From positions 1 to 13,460 of the forward strand of contig JACRKK010000037.1 of NCBI GenBank assembly GCA_016219795.1: a stretch of DNA of 13,460 nucleotides, given 5' to 3'. The notes under the pieces are model-generated. The model made no database searches. It was not told where the DNA came from and was given only the letters and a program-made list of their open reading frames with translations. Position 1 is the stretch's first letter. Each line of letters begins with the position of its first letter. This stretch comes from Candidatus Woesearchaeota archaeon. GTDB lineage: Archaea; Nanobdellota; Nanobdellia; Woesearchaeales; JACRKL01. The position numbers and the translations under genes are program-made. Of the stretch, positions 1-6,732 are shown piece by piece.

Positions 1-13
1 AACTAGCGAGAGC

Positions 14-110
14 ACTATAAAAAAAGAGCATAATAAGGAAAATGAGTGAAAGTCAAAGAAGATAACAACCATTTCTATTGCAGATTTCTAGACGAAAAGG
101 TATTTTTTTT
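14..110 (+). ncRNA. possible short + strand transcript with TATA box and T-run
   Basis: A TATA-like stretch, CTATAAAAAAAG, lies at about 14-25. A start site 26 nt downstream would fall near 42-44, where an ATG opens a reading frame of only seven codons (MSESQRR, then TAA). A run of eight T at 103-110 on the same strand could end transcription. Together these outline a transcript of about 65 nt ending just short of the convergent trm5 gene. I see no box C/D or H/ACA signature and no tRNA fold. It could equally be a chance promoter in AT-rich spacer. Confidence 0.15.
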
Positions 111-111
111 C

Positions 112-122
112 AAAAAATAGGG
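112..122 (-). terminator. T-rich 3' end of the fen1-trm5 operon
   Basis: Reading the minus strand just past the trm5 stop codon, a run of six T (plus-strand AAAAAA at 112-117) follows within 12 nt. Archaeal RNA polymerase terminates at such U-tracts without needing a hairpin. The adjacent T8 on the plus strand at 103-110 makes the site potentially bidirectional. Confidence 0.35.
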
Positions 123-965
123 TTATTCCAAGTTCTCTATCCTAATATCAATACATGCCCGGTACGCACCTGGGGCGTACTGGCCGCAGAGGGTGCTGTG
201 GATTATGGAATATTGTTGCTTCTTTTCTTTCATTATCGCATCAATGCGGGCAATGCTTTCATCGGGAAAGTTTTTCTGCTCCACAAAATCATAGAGGTGA
301 ATAATGGTGCCGGGGTGAACCACAATAAGCGTTGTTGCAAGAAAATCTGAAGCGCTTTTGGGCAGCGGCATGATGATGCGGTCAAATGTTTCGTGAAGTG
401 AGGGGATAACTTTGCAAACATCACCACAAAAAATGGTGATGTTTTCTGTTTTATTGAGCAAAACGTTCCGTCCTGCATAGGTGTGTGCAGCAGGATTTAT
501 TTCAATACCAACAATGTGCTTGGGTTTGGCGTTTTTTGCAATAACAGCCGGATAAACACCACAGCCGGAAAACATAACCAGCACCGATTCATTTGGCAGC
601 ACAAGTTCGGCAATTCTCTTTCTCTCTGTGCTGAGACGGGGGGAGAAATAAACTTTTTCTGGATGCAGGAGAAGCTGTACGCCATTTTCTCTGTAGAGTG
701 TCTCTTTTCTTCTTCGTCCTGCAATTATTTTCATTTTTGGTAGACGGAAAATGCCAGAGAACTTTCTGGTTTTCTTCAGGACTGTTTTAATGTGCTTGAA
801 ACGTTTAAGAATCCGTTCTCCGATTACCTTCTCTTTTTTTTCAAGTTCTGAGGGAAATTCTGCAAAAATGAGGAGTTCTCCCAAAACATCAAATGCATTA
901 GGCATGAGTTCTAACTCTTTTTCAGTAAGGGTATCTGCAAGAATGTCTTTCATTCTGTTGCTCAA
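123..965 (-). CDS. trm5: Trm5-family tRNA (guanine37-N1)-methyltransferase, lacking the D1 domain
   Basis: A class I SAM-dependent methyltransferase of the Trm5 family, which makes m1G37 next to the tRNA anticodon to prevent frameshifting, and in some archaea also acts in wyosine synthesis. In this 280-residue protein I see the D2 domain (about 22-118, with FSPRLSTER at 107-115), SAM motif I at 128-139 (MFSGCGVYP), the acidic GIEINP at 153-158 and GDV at 181-183. The catalytic-loop segment IIMPLPKSA is at 197-205 and the family-typical tail YAPGAYR at 263-269. Canonical Trm5 has an N-L-P motif in that loop; here it reads P-L-P (P200-P202). The protein begins almost directly with D2, so the extra N-terminal D1 domain of longer Trm5 (about 330 residues) is absent. 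The ATG overlaps the fen1 stop by 4 bp, so translation is probably coupled. The exact tRNA specificity is uncertain. Confidence 0.85.
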   Translation of the reverse strand: MSNRMKDILADTLTEKELELMPNAFDVLGELLIFAEFPSELEKKEKVIGERILKRFKHIKTVLKKTRKFSGIFRLPKMKIIAGRRRKETLYRENGVQLLLHPEKVYFSPRLSTERKRIAELVLPNESVLVMFSGCGVYPAVIAKNAKPKHIVGIEINPAAHTYAGRNVLLNKTENITIFCGDVCKVIPSLHETFDRIIMPLPKSASDFLATTLIVVHPGTIIHLYDFVEQKNFPDESIARIDAIMKEKKQQYSIIHSTLCGQYAPGAYRACIDIRIENLE

Positions 966-1996
966 AAGAAATCACCCAAACCTTTTTGTACCTGCTGCTT
1001 TGCAAATATCTGCAAGAGATTTAACGTCTCTTCCACCCGTGCCCGAGAAAAATCATGTTTTGTACAGAGGAGGTTTGTCACGATTTCAACATTTGGCTGC
1101 TCCCAATAAAAGGCAACATCCGTTGTAGTGGGAATCTCTTTGAAAGTGTTGAAGACTTCCTGCCAGATTATAGGAAAATATTGAGACCAACCCACTTCAG
1201 TAAACATCGCTTCAAAGTCGGTCTGGTGTTTTTTTACTAGTTTAAGTGCGTTCTTGGGTCCAATACCTTTGATTCCACCTACATTGTAATCTGTACCCAC
1301 AAGCATGGCCATAGCAATAAGTTGGTCATGTGTTATGCCTAGCTGCTCTAAGGTGGTGTTCAACTCAAGCAGCTCGGGAGAAACGGTAGTATATTGGAGT
1401 GTATTCGCTTGTTTACGTTTTCCACTGATAGAGAGGTTTCTGATGATCCTTGGTGCACCAAAAAGCAATGAGTCTGTATCTTGGCTGACTACAGCATATG
1501 CCTTACCTGATTTGACTAAGCTTGCTGCTTCTGCTTCTCCTTCAGAGGGCGCATTTACCACCGGAACGCCCAGACCAAAAAGAAGTGCCTTTGCTTCATC
1601 GATCATTTCCGGAGTGAGTCTGCTTGTGCGTGGCGCATATTTCTTCATGGCGTCTACATCCTCGTGCGCCTGCGCATCCCGGAGCCTTAATTCTGCTTCC
1701 TGTTTTATCATTTTTCTGCGTTCTCTTTCCTGCTGTTTTAGTGCGGGTGCCTGACCGTCAAAGACAAAAACCAGTTTCAGGTTCTTAGCAAGAAGTGCAG
1801 TTGTCCTATTGAAGAGGCCCTGCAGGTGGCTGGTGACGTTACCTGACGAATCTGTCAGGGGGGAACCATCACGCATTCGAATACTGGTGAGGAACTGGTA
1901 AAGCATGTTAAATGCGTCAACAACCACAATTTTTCCAGCAAGGTCTTCTATCCTGATTTCCTTTGGTTTGAGGAGTTCTGTTATCTGGACACCCAT
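962..1996 (-). CDS. fen: flap endonuclease 1 (FEN1)
   Basis: Structure-specific 5' nuclease that removes Okazaki-fragment flaps and acts in long-patch base-excision repair. The 344-residue length is normal for archaeal FEN1. The N-terminus MGVQITELL is processed-type, as in the family. All metal ligands are visible: D27 (VVDAFN), D80 (VFDGQ), E152 and E154 (SEGEAEA), D173 and D175 (SQDTDS) and D236 (GTDYN). The helix-hairpin-helix segment GIKGIGPKNALKL follows at about 241-253. The last eight residues, QKGLGDFF (337-344), form a perfect PCNA-interacting (PIP) box. The gene sits one base after the upstream stop codon and overlaps trm5, so it belongs to a tight three-gene operon. Catalytically complete and unambiguous. 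Confidence 0.97.
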   Translation of the reverse strand: MGVQITELLKPKEIRIEDLAGKIVVVDAFNMLYQFLTSIRMRDGSPLTDSSGNVTSHLQGLFNRTTALLAKNLKLVFVFDGQAPALKQQERERRKMIKQEAELRLRDAQAHEDVDAMKKYAPRTSRLTPEMIDEAKALLFGLGVPVVNAPSEGEAEAASLVKSGKAYAVVSQDTDSLLFGAPRIIRNLSISGKRKQANTLQYTTVSPELLELNTTLEQLGITHDQLIAMAMLVGTDYNVGGIKGIGPKNALKLVKKHQTDFEAMFTEVGWSQYFPIIWQEVFNTFKEIPTTTDVAFYWEQPNVEIVTNLLCTKHDFSRARVEETLNLLQIFAKQQVQKGLGDFF

Positions 1997-1997
1997 G

Positions 1998-3044
1998 TTA
2001 TATGAGCCTCACAACCATGCTATGCTTAAATTCGTTCTCAACCATATCCTTCGCTTTTTTGGAGAGTTCTCCATCTACCAGAAGTAATGCGGGGAGTTTT
2101 TTATGCTGGGCCCGAATGTAGGAGGCATTTAAATCTGCATCGCTGACGCGTGTTTTTTGGAGAATCCGACAATAGAAAATGAGGTGGCCAACGGCACTTG
2201 GTACCTGGGCAATTGCCTCGATGTCGTTGCCTTTTTTGTTTGCTTGGATGTTCTCAAGGATAATCTCTTTATGGTCAAAGAATTTTTTGGCCTGTTTGTA
2301 GAGTTTGCTGTCCGGTTCCTGTTTTGGGATAATAAAGGACGGAGTTTCTGTTTTTGTATCCAGCTCCCTTTTTTCCTGTTTTTTCTCTGTTGGTTTTTCT
2401 TCAATTTTAGGTTCCAGTAATGCTAGTGTTTCTTGTACTACTGGTTTTGGTGACGGTTGAGATTTTGGAGAAGGAGGTGTTGTTGCTGATGGGGGCGGGA
2501 GGGATTGTTTTTGTTCTGGAACAGGTTGTGGTGGTTCTGGTTGCGATTGGGGTGCTTTGGGTAATTCCGTTTGTTGCTGCTGTGGTGATTCTAGTTTTGG
2601 TTTGCCGACCATAGAACGGATAATGCGCTCTGCGTCTTCTGTAGACAGAAGGTACCATTTCCAGAAGAGTTCTTGTTGTTGTTCGCTGATGTTAACGCGT
2701 AGGGGGACAGCAAAATCCTTGATGTTTGTCAGGCTAACCCGAACTAATGGTGTCTGATCGATATCACGCAGTACTTTTTTCTCCTTCAGAAGGTCATAGG
2801 TGCGCTTGTCTTTTTCATTCAGAAATTTGGCAAAATCCTGCAAGCGATATGTGTGCTCTTTGAGGTAATAGAGGGGGCTGCCTCCCATCTTCATGTTGGA
2901 AATCTGCAATAGGCCTTTGCTTATCATATCTGAGAAAATGGCACCTATAAAAATAGTGTTCATACCTGTTTCTTTGGTAAGATCGACAGGAACTACTGGA
3001 CCTTTTGTCTTGATGAGTTGCAGAAATTTTGCTTGGTCTACCAT
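1998..3044 (-). CDS. unrecognised protein: winged-helix-like N-terminus, Pro/Gln-rich linker, nuclease-fold-like C-terminus
   Basis: I do not recognise a named family. The 348-residue protein has three parts. Residues 1-70 look like a winged helix (FLQLIKTKGPVVPVDLTKETG, then a second helix ending KGLLQ). They are followed by a charged region to about 148. Residues 150-245 are a low-complexity linker rich in P, Q, E and K, probably disordered. The C-terminal domain (247-348) has an alpha/beta pattern resembling PD-(D/E)xK nucleases: D274 in GNDIEAIA, a strand GHLIFYCRI (286-294), a helix with A307 and Q313, and LPALLLVDGELSKKAK (317-332). The expected E-x-K is not clear, so it may be inactive. 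It heads the fen1-trm5 operon behind its own TATA box, so a role in replication, repair or RNA processing is plausible by context only. Confidence 0.8.
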   Translation of the reverse strand: MVDQAKFLQLIKTKGPVVPVDLTKETGMNTIFIGAIFSDMISKGLLQISNMKMGGSPLYYLKEHTYRLQDFAKFLNEKDKRTYDLLKEKKVLRDIDQTPLVRVSLTNIKDFAVPLRVNISEQQQELFWKWYLLSTEDAERIIRSMVGKPKLESPQQQQTELPKAPQSQPEPPQPVPEQKQSLPPPSATTPPSPKSQPSPKPVVQETLALLEPKIEEKPTEKKQEKRELDTKTETPSFIIPKQEPDSKLYKQAKKFFDHKEIILENIQANKKGNDIEAIAQVPSAVGHLIFYCRILQKTRVSDADLNASYIRAQHKKLPALLLVDGELSKKAKDMVENEFKHSMVVRLI

Positions 3045-3063
3045 CGTTGATGGGCAGATTAAA

Positions 3064-3075
3064 TCTTTTATATAG
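3064..3075 (-). promoter_or_regulatory. TATA box of the 348-aa protein/fen1/trm5 operon
   Basis: On the minus strand the 40-bp gap after endA contains CTATATAAAAGA. Its centre is about 26 nt upstream of the ATG at 3044, so transcription should begin at or beside the start codon (leaderless mRNA). This separates the operon from endA despite the short gap. Confidence 0.6.
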
Positions 3076-3084
3076 TTTGTGTTG

Positions 3085-3642
3085 TTACGGCCGCGTCCAG
3101 GCTATTTGGTAATAGGTGACGTCGTTTTCTTCGTCCACCACACCGATCAAAAGGCGCTTTCGGGTGGAATGTGCAACACGGTTTTTCGCAGAAAAATCGT
3201 GCCAGGTCATGGTTGCTCCCTCGTGGACTGGATAAAGTACCCATTTAGCGTGGTCCTCTCCAGGTTTTACACCCCGGTCATAGACACGGAAGTCTGCACC
3301 AAATTTAAGTGCAGTTTTGACAATATAGCCACGGTTGCGCATATCACGATATACGCAGTATTTTACCCAGAGGTTCTGTTCTTTTTTCTGTATTCTTTTG
3401 AGTAGGGCTTCATATGATATCCTTCTGCCCAAACTGCTTTTGAGGGTAATCTTTTTTTTCTCCACAAGGTAGAGGGCCTCTATAAGTGATATCTGTAACT
3501 TGTCTTCTACCCACTCCCCAAAACGGCTCTTGTTGTACAGGTCAAGAGATGGATCTGACTTATCAATAAGAACACGCTCGCCAATCTGCACCCCATTAAT
3601 ATCTGGATTCTTTGTTTTCTTTTCCTCAGATTCTTCGGCCAT
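3085..3642 (-). CDS. endA: tRNA-splicing endonuclease, EndA (alpha4 type)
   Basis: Cuts bulge-helix-bulge introns from precursor tRNAs and rRNA. The 185-residue length fits the short homotetrameric archaeal type. The catalytic triad is complete: Y121 (VYDRG), H131 (DHAKWVLYPVHE) and K162 (STRKRLLIGVVD), with the usual C-terminal strand DVTYYQIAW. The N-terminal half (15-85) carries the structural domain seen in alpha4 enzymes. The gene is divergent from rnz, another tRNA-maturation nuclease. A TATA-like CCTTTTTAACC on the minus strand (3664-3674) lies about 27 nt before the ATG, consistent with leaderless initiation. A second AT-rich stretch at 3647-3658 is too close to the start to serve it. 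Confidence 0.95.
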   Translation of the reverse strand: MAEESEEKKTKNPDINGVQIGERVLIDKSDPSLDLYNKSRFGEWVEDKLQISLIEALYLVEKKKITLKSSLGRRISYEALLKRIQKKEQNLWVKYCVYRDMRNRGYIVKTALKFGADFRVYDRGVKPGEDHAKWVLYPVHEGATMTWHDFSAKNRVAHSTRKRLLIGVVDEENDVTYYQIAWTRP

Positions 3643-3726
3643 GGCTCATTTAAATAAGGGCATGGTTAAAAAGGTTTTGGGTCCATAAGCGCAAGCCTTA
3701 AAAGACAGCTTGATTTCTTGTTCTGC
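3643..3726. promoter_or_regulatory. divergent endA / rnz promoter region
   Basis: The 84-bp gap holds two back-to-back TATA boxes. For endA it is minus-strand CCTTTTTAACC at 3664-3674, 27 nt from its ATG. For rnz it is plus-strand CTTAAAAGAC at 3697-3706, 26 nt from the ATG at 3727. Both predict leaderless transcripts. The two boxes lie only about 30 bp apart, so simultaneous occupancy could interfere. Confidence 0.55.
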
Positions 3727-4617
3727 ATGGAACTCATTTTTTTGGGCACGTCCTGCATGGTGCCCACTAAGGATAGGAATCATAGTGCTGTTTTGCTTAC
3801 ATTCAAAGGAGAGGGTATTCTCTTTGATTGCGGAGAAGGAACACAGCGACAACTTAAGATAGCTGATATCCCCCACACACGGATTCGTAAGATCCTTATT
3901 ACTCATTGGCACGGGGATCATGTCTTGGGTTTGCCTGGGTTAATTCAAACGTTGGAGGCGTCTAATTACGAGCGGGTGCTGGAAGTTTTTGGGCCACCCG
4001 GAACAAAAAAGCATATGGAACATATGTTCAAGGCGTTCCGTCTTGATAACCGCATCTCTATCAACATCACGGAGGTTGAAGGAGGTATCTTCTGCAATAC
4101 TGAAGAATATAGCATTACTGCCTTGCCGCTTGAACATTCTGTCCCCATTGTTGGTTTCCGATTTCAGGAGAAAGATCGAAGAAGGATGAACCTTACTTTT
4201 CTTAAGAAAACAGGTGTCCCTGAAGGGCCGCATCTGGGAAAACTACAGGAAGGTAAAGACATCCTCTGGAAGGGGAAGAAAATTGCCGTTGAGGATGCCA
4301 CCTACATTGTGCCGGGAAAGAGTATAGCTTATATTGTAGATACTGTCCCTTGTAAAAATGCAGTTGATCTTGCCAAAGAGACGGACCTTCTTATTGCGGA
4401 GGCAACCTATACTGGTGAAATGGAGCTTAAGGCAGAAGAATATAAGCACTTGACTGCAAAAGATGCTGCCCTGCTTGCAAACAATGCCCATGCCAAGAAA
4501 TTGGTGTTGACGCATTTTAGCCAGCGGTATAGAGATACAGCTGAATTATTAGAAAACGCCAAGACATATTTCAGCAACGTGGCGTGTGCACAAGATTTTA
4601 TGAAGCTAAAGATCTAG
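3727..4617 (+). CDS. rnz: ribonuclease Z (tRNA 3' endonuclease)
   Basis: A metallo-beta-lactamase-fold endonuclease that trims the 3' trailer of precursor tRNAs before CCA addition. I chose the ATG at 3727 (MELIFLGTSC) over an in-frame TTG at 3718 because the TATA box places the transcript start there and families begin M-x-L-x-F-L-G. The resulting 296 residues match short RNase Z. Visible motifs are PTKDRN (13-18), DCGEGTQRQ (34-42), the metal-binding HWHGDH (60-65), H137 in LEHSVPIVG, D205 in IVDT, AEATY (224-228) and H263 in THFSQRY. Everything needed for catalysis is present. Its stop is 2 bp before hjc, so the two form an operon. Confidence 0.95.
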   Translation: MELIFLGTSCMVPTKDRNHSAVLLTFKGEGILFDCGEGTQRQLKIADIPHTRIRKILITHWHGDHVLGLPGLIQTLEASNYERVLEVFGPPGTKKHMEHMFKAFRLDNRISINITEVEGGIFCNTEEYSITALPLEHSVPIVGFRFQEKDRRRMNLTFLKKTGVPEGPHLGKLQEGKDILWKGKKIAVEDATYIVPGKSIAYIVDTVPCKNAVDLAKETDLLIAEATYTGEMELKAEEYKHLTAKDAALLANNAHAKKLVLTHFSQRYRDTAELLENAKTYFSNVACAQDFMKLKI

Positions 4618-4619
4618 AC

Positions 4620-5015
4620 ATGTCTCTTAAATCCAAAGGTATTAGCGCAGAGCGCGAACTGATTAAAATGTTCTGGGAGACTGGACACTGGGCTGCACAT
4701 CGGGTTGCTGGTAGCGGCTCTTCTCAATATCCAAGCCCGGACGTTATTGCCGGTAACGCTCTGCGGAAACTTGCAGTAGAGTGTAAGTCTTCAAGGGACG
4801 GATATGTATCACTAGAAAGAGAAGATGTACAACAATTAGCTGATTTTGCAAGAGTGTTTGGTGCGGAGGCCTGGATTGCGCTACGGGTAAGGGGTGGGCA
4901 ATGGTATTTTTTGATGTTAGAAGACCTCAAGGATACGGGTAAACATTGGGCGATTTCTGAAGAACTTGCTAAGAGAAAAGGGCTAGTGTTTGGTGAATTA
5001 ATAGAACGAGACTAA
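4620..5015 (+). CDS. hjc: Holliday junction resolvase Hjc
   Basis: Archaeal Hjc, a homodimeric PD-(D/E)xK nuclease that resolves four-way DNA junctions in recombination and fork restart. I use the ATG at 4620 (MSLKSKGISAERELI, 131 residues), 2 bp after the rnz stop; an earlier ATG at 4584 would overlap rnz and adds a non-family extension. Catalytic residues are E11 (AERE), D41 (SPDVIAGN), E54 and K56 (VECKSS). The helix DVQQLADFARVFGAEAW follows, as in the family. The loop before D41 (SSQYPSP) is longer than in Pyrococcus Hjc as I remember it, but the active site is intact. Co-transcribed with rnz; I see no promoter between them. Confidence 0.93.
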   Translation: MSLKSKGISAERELIKMFWETGHWAAHRVAGSGSSQYPSPDVIAGNALRKLAVECKSSRDGYVSLEREDVQQLADFARVFGAEAWIALRVRGGQWYFLMLEDLKDTGKHWAISEELAKRKGLVFGELIERD

Positions 5016-5027
5016 ATCTAGCGAAAC

Positions 5028-5070
5028 ATATATATAGGGGGATAGTTAAAAAAGGGCTAAAGGGGGGAGG
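5028..5070 (+). promoter_or_regulatory. TATA box and Shine-Dalgarno site of TFE
   Basis: ATATATATA at 5028-5036 is preceded by a purine-rich element (CGAAAC), as expected for BRE/TATA. The start would be near 5055-5060. A strong Shine-Dalgarno, GGGGGGAGG (5062-5070), ends 7 nt before the ATG at 5078, so this mRNA has a short 5' leader, unlike most genes here. Confidence 0.7.
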
Positions 5071-5077
5071 AAGTATC

Positions 5078-5581
5078 ATGAGAGTAACACCAAAGCAGAT
5101 AGAGGACGTTATAAGCACCGTGGCAGGTAAGGATGTAGTTCCACTGGCAAAACTGCTGAAAGGTAAACAAAATGTTTCTGAGTTCAAAATTGCAGAAGAT
5201 CTCAAAAAAGATATCAATGAAACACGCAATATGTTGTACCGGCTATACCATGCCAACCTTGTCTCATTTACGAGGAAAAAGGACAGGCAGAAAGGATGGT
5301 ATGTATACTATTGGACATTCCGGCAAAACGATATAAGTCATCTTGCAAGGATGTTAAAGGAAGAACGGCTTGAAAAGCTTAAAGAGCGTGTCGTTAGAGA
5401 ATCCACAAACCACTATTTCAGCTGCACCGGAGGTTGTATCCGTTTGGATTTTGACCAATCTACCGAATTTCAGTTCAAATGCCCCGAATGTGGCAACCTC
5501 TTAACACATGAGGATAACGCTGAGAAAGTTGAGCATCTAGATAGAGAGATTGCCCTTCTTGAAGAAGCACTAAAAGTGTAA
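5078..5581 (+). CDS. tfe: transcription initiation factor E, alpha subunit
   Basis: TFE-alpha is the archaeal homologue of the TFIIE large subunit. It binds the RNA polymerase clamp and stalk and helps open the promoter. The 167 residues divide as expected: an extended winged helix at 1-85, with the family-typical NVSEFKIAEDLKKDINETRN and GWYVYYWTF segments, a charged helix (88-108), and a zinc ribbon with C116 and C120 (CTGGC) and C135 and C138 (CPEC). A short acidic coiled tail follows (145-165). The first pair has C-x3-C spacing, a small deviation from C-x2-C. It has its own promoter and strong SD site, so high steady expression is likely. It converges on the small membrane-protein gene with a 9-bp gap. 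Confidence 0.95.
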   Translation: MRVTPKQIEDVISTVAGKDVVPLAKLLKGKQNVSEFKIAEDLKKDINETRNMLYRLYHANLVSFTRKKDRQKGWYVYYWTFRQNDISHLARMLKEERLEKLKERVVRESTNHYFSCTGGCIRLDFDQSTEFQFKCPECGNLLTHEDNAEKVEHLDREIALLEEALKV

Positions 5582-5590
5582 GAAAAAGTA

Positions 5591-5788
5591 TTATTTGCGT
5601 TTCTTAGCTACTGCCCGCTCTATTTTTAATTCTTCGCGAAGCAAGTGGTTTACCATGCGCTCAATATGTTCTTCTATGCGTTCGACCTTTCTGTCCATAA
5701 GGACAAGGACGCGTAAACTGTACACAATAGCAGCAAGGGTGCCAATAATAACTGCAAGAACAACAACTAATAACTGGTCGGTAACCAT
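5591..5788 (-). CDS. small single-pass membrane protein with coiled-coil tail
   Basis: I do not recognise a family. The 65 residues start with a hydrophobic segment at 5-30 (LLVVVLAVIIGTLAAIVYSL), long enough to cross the membrane once. It is followed by a charged amphipathic helix at 32-58 with heptad-like spacing (VERIEEHIERMVNHLL) and a basic end, AVAKKRK. That suggests an inner-side coiled coil anchored in the membrane. Translation evidence is good: GGAGG on the minus strand at 5797-5801, 8 nt from the ATG, and a TATA box (CTTTTTATA, 5830-5839) upstream. It could organise another membrane or envelope protein, but no partner is visible here. Confidence 0.75.
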   Translation of the reverse strand: MVTDQLLVVVLAVIIGTLAAIVYSLRVLVLMDRKVERIEEHIERMVNHLLREELKIERAVAKKRK

Positions 5789-5794
5789 AGGTAA

Positions 5795-5803
5795 AACCTC
5801 CTC
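5795..5803 (-). promoter_or_regulatory. Shine-Dalgarno site of the small membrane protein
   Basis: Minus-strand GAGGAGGTT, strongly complementary to the 16S rRNA 3' end, lies about 6-8 nt upstream of the ATG at 5788. It supports the reality and the start of this 65-codon gene. Confidence 0.7.
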
Positions 5804-5829
5804 TTTTTTAAAACCCTATGTATTTGTAG

Positions 5830-5897
5830 TATAAAAAGCTTTCCTTTTGGGGTACTTGTATTAACTTCAAAGTAACAAAAACCGAAATGTTTAAATA
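5830..5897. promoter_or_regulatory. divergent promoters of the small membrane protein and TrmB-like regulator
   Basis: Minus strand: CTTTTTATA at 5830-5839, predicting a start near 5808 and a leader of about 20 nt carrying the SD site. Plus strand: TTTAAATA at 5890-5897, preceded by CGAAATG, predicting a start at 5919-5920, exactly the ATG of the regulator. Between them an imperfect dyad pairs GGTACTT (5851-5857) with AAAGTAAC (5869-5876), a possible operator for the regulator next to it. Confidence 0.5.
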
Positions 5898-5919
5898 GGG
5901 GGTTTACTTCTCTACCCTC

Positions 5920-6732
5920 ATGATTGTCAAAGAAGGGTTTATTAGAAAGCTTAAGGGATTTGGGCTGAATAGTTATGAGGCAAAGATTTGGGCTGCTTTG
6001 TTGTCTCGTGGTGTTTCTAGTGCCGGGGAGTTAAGCGACATTGCCAATGTCCCTCGCTCAAGGAGCTATGACGTTCTCGAAAGTCTTGAAAAAAAAGGTT
6101 TTGTCATGATGAAACCTGGAAAACCACTAAAATATGTAGCATTGGCGCCATCCGAGGTTTTGGAACGGGTCAAAAAGAAGGTCCAGGAAGAGGCAATAGA
6201 ACAAGAAGGTATGTTGAACGAACTTAAAGGGAGTGGGTTACTTAAGGAACTAAATCTGCTCCATAAACAAGGCGTAGAACTCCTAGAACCTTCAGATATG
6301 ACAGGAAGTGTTCGGGGAAGGACTAACCTTGATAACCATATGGAAATGATGATTAATGGTGCTGAACATTCGCTTGCACTTATGACTACAAGTCAAGAGA
6401 TAACACGGTTTGCTGATGTTTTAATAAATGCTTTCCAGAAAGCTAAGAGGAAAGGTGTTTCTATAAGAATTTGTGCCCCCCTTACCCCAGAATCCGCTCC
6501 AGCAATGAAACGCCTGACCGCATGCTGTGATGTCAGGCCACTAAAAGAAGTTACGGCTAGGATGTGCATTGTTGATGGTGAGGAAATCGTATTTATGCTG
6601 CTTGATGATAAGGATGTACACCAGAGTTATGATACTGGAGTGTGGGTCAACACTGGTTTTTTTGCGTCTACTCTACTGCAGATGTTTGACATTGCTTGGG
6701 AAAAGGCACAGCCGCTTCTTGCTGCCCGATAA
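5920..6732 (+). CDS. TrmB-family transcriptional regulator
   Basis: A TrmB-like regulator of 270 residues. The N-terminal winged helix (8-75) contains GLNSYEAKIWAALL and the recognition region VPRSRSYDVLESLEKKGFV, both typical of the family. A coiled-coil linker (78-118, EVLERVKKKVQEEAIEQE) follows, then a C-terminal alpha/beta domain (128-265) of the PLD-like/effector-binding type. Classical TrmB proteins of Thermococcales bind sugars and control sugar transport and glycolysis; no sugar gene is nearby, so the ligand is unknown. The promoter predicts a leaderless mRNA. Its TAA directly abuts the polD2 stop codon on the other strand. It may control itself and the divergent small membrane protein. 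Confidence 0.85.
   Translation: MIVKEGFIRKLKGFGLNSYEAKIWAALLSRGVSSAGELSDIANVPRSRSYDVLESLEKKGFVMMKPGKPLKYVALAPSEVLERVKKKVQEEAIEQEGMLNELKGSGLLKELNLLHKQGVELLEPSDMTGSVRGRTNLDNHMEMMINGAEHSLALMTTSQEITRFADVLINAFQKAKRKGVSIRICAPLTPESAPAMKRLTACCDVRPLKEVTARMCIVDGEEIVFMLLDDKDVHQSYDTGVWVNTGFFASTLLQMFDIAWEKAQPLLAAR

Noticed and set aside
78..743. Plus-strand frames of 86-90 codons opposite trm5
   Set aside because: They lie antisense to a clear methyltransferase, have no family-like content and no promoter or SD site at their starts.
2407..2658. Thr/Arg-rich minus frame and Val/Leu-rich plus frame across the low-complexity linker
   Set aside because: These are frame-shifted readings of the repetitive Pro/Gln linker of the 348-aa protein; their composition follows from that repetition.
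3718..3726. Earlier TTG start for rnz
   Set aside because: The TATA box at 3697-3706 places transcription at about 3727, and the family N-terminus begins at that ATG.
4584..4619. Upstream ATG extending Hjc by 12 residues
   Set aside because: It overlaps rnz by 34 bp, the added residues have no family counterpart, and the ATG at 4620 gives a normal-length Hjc.
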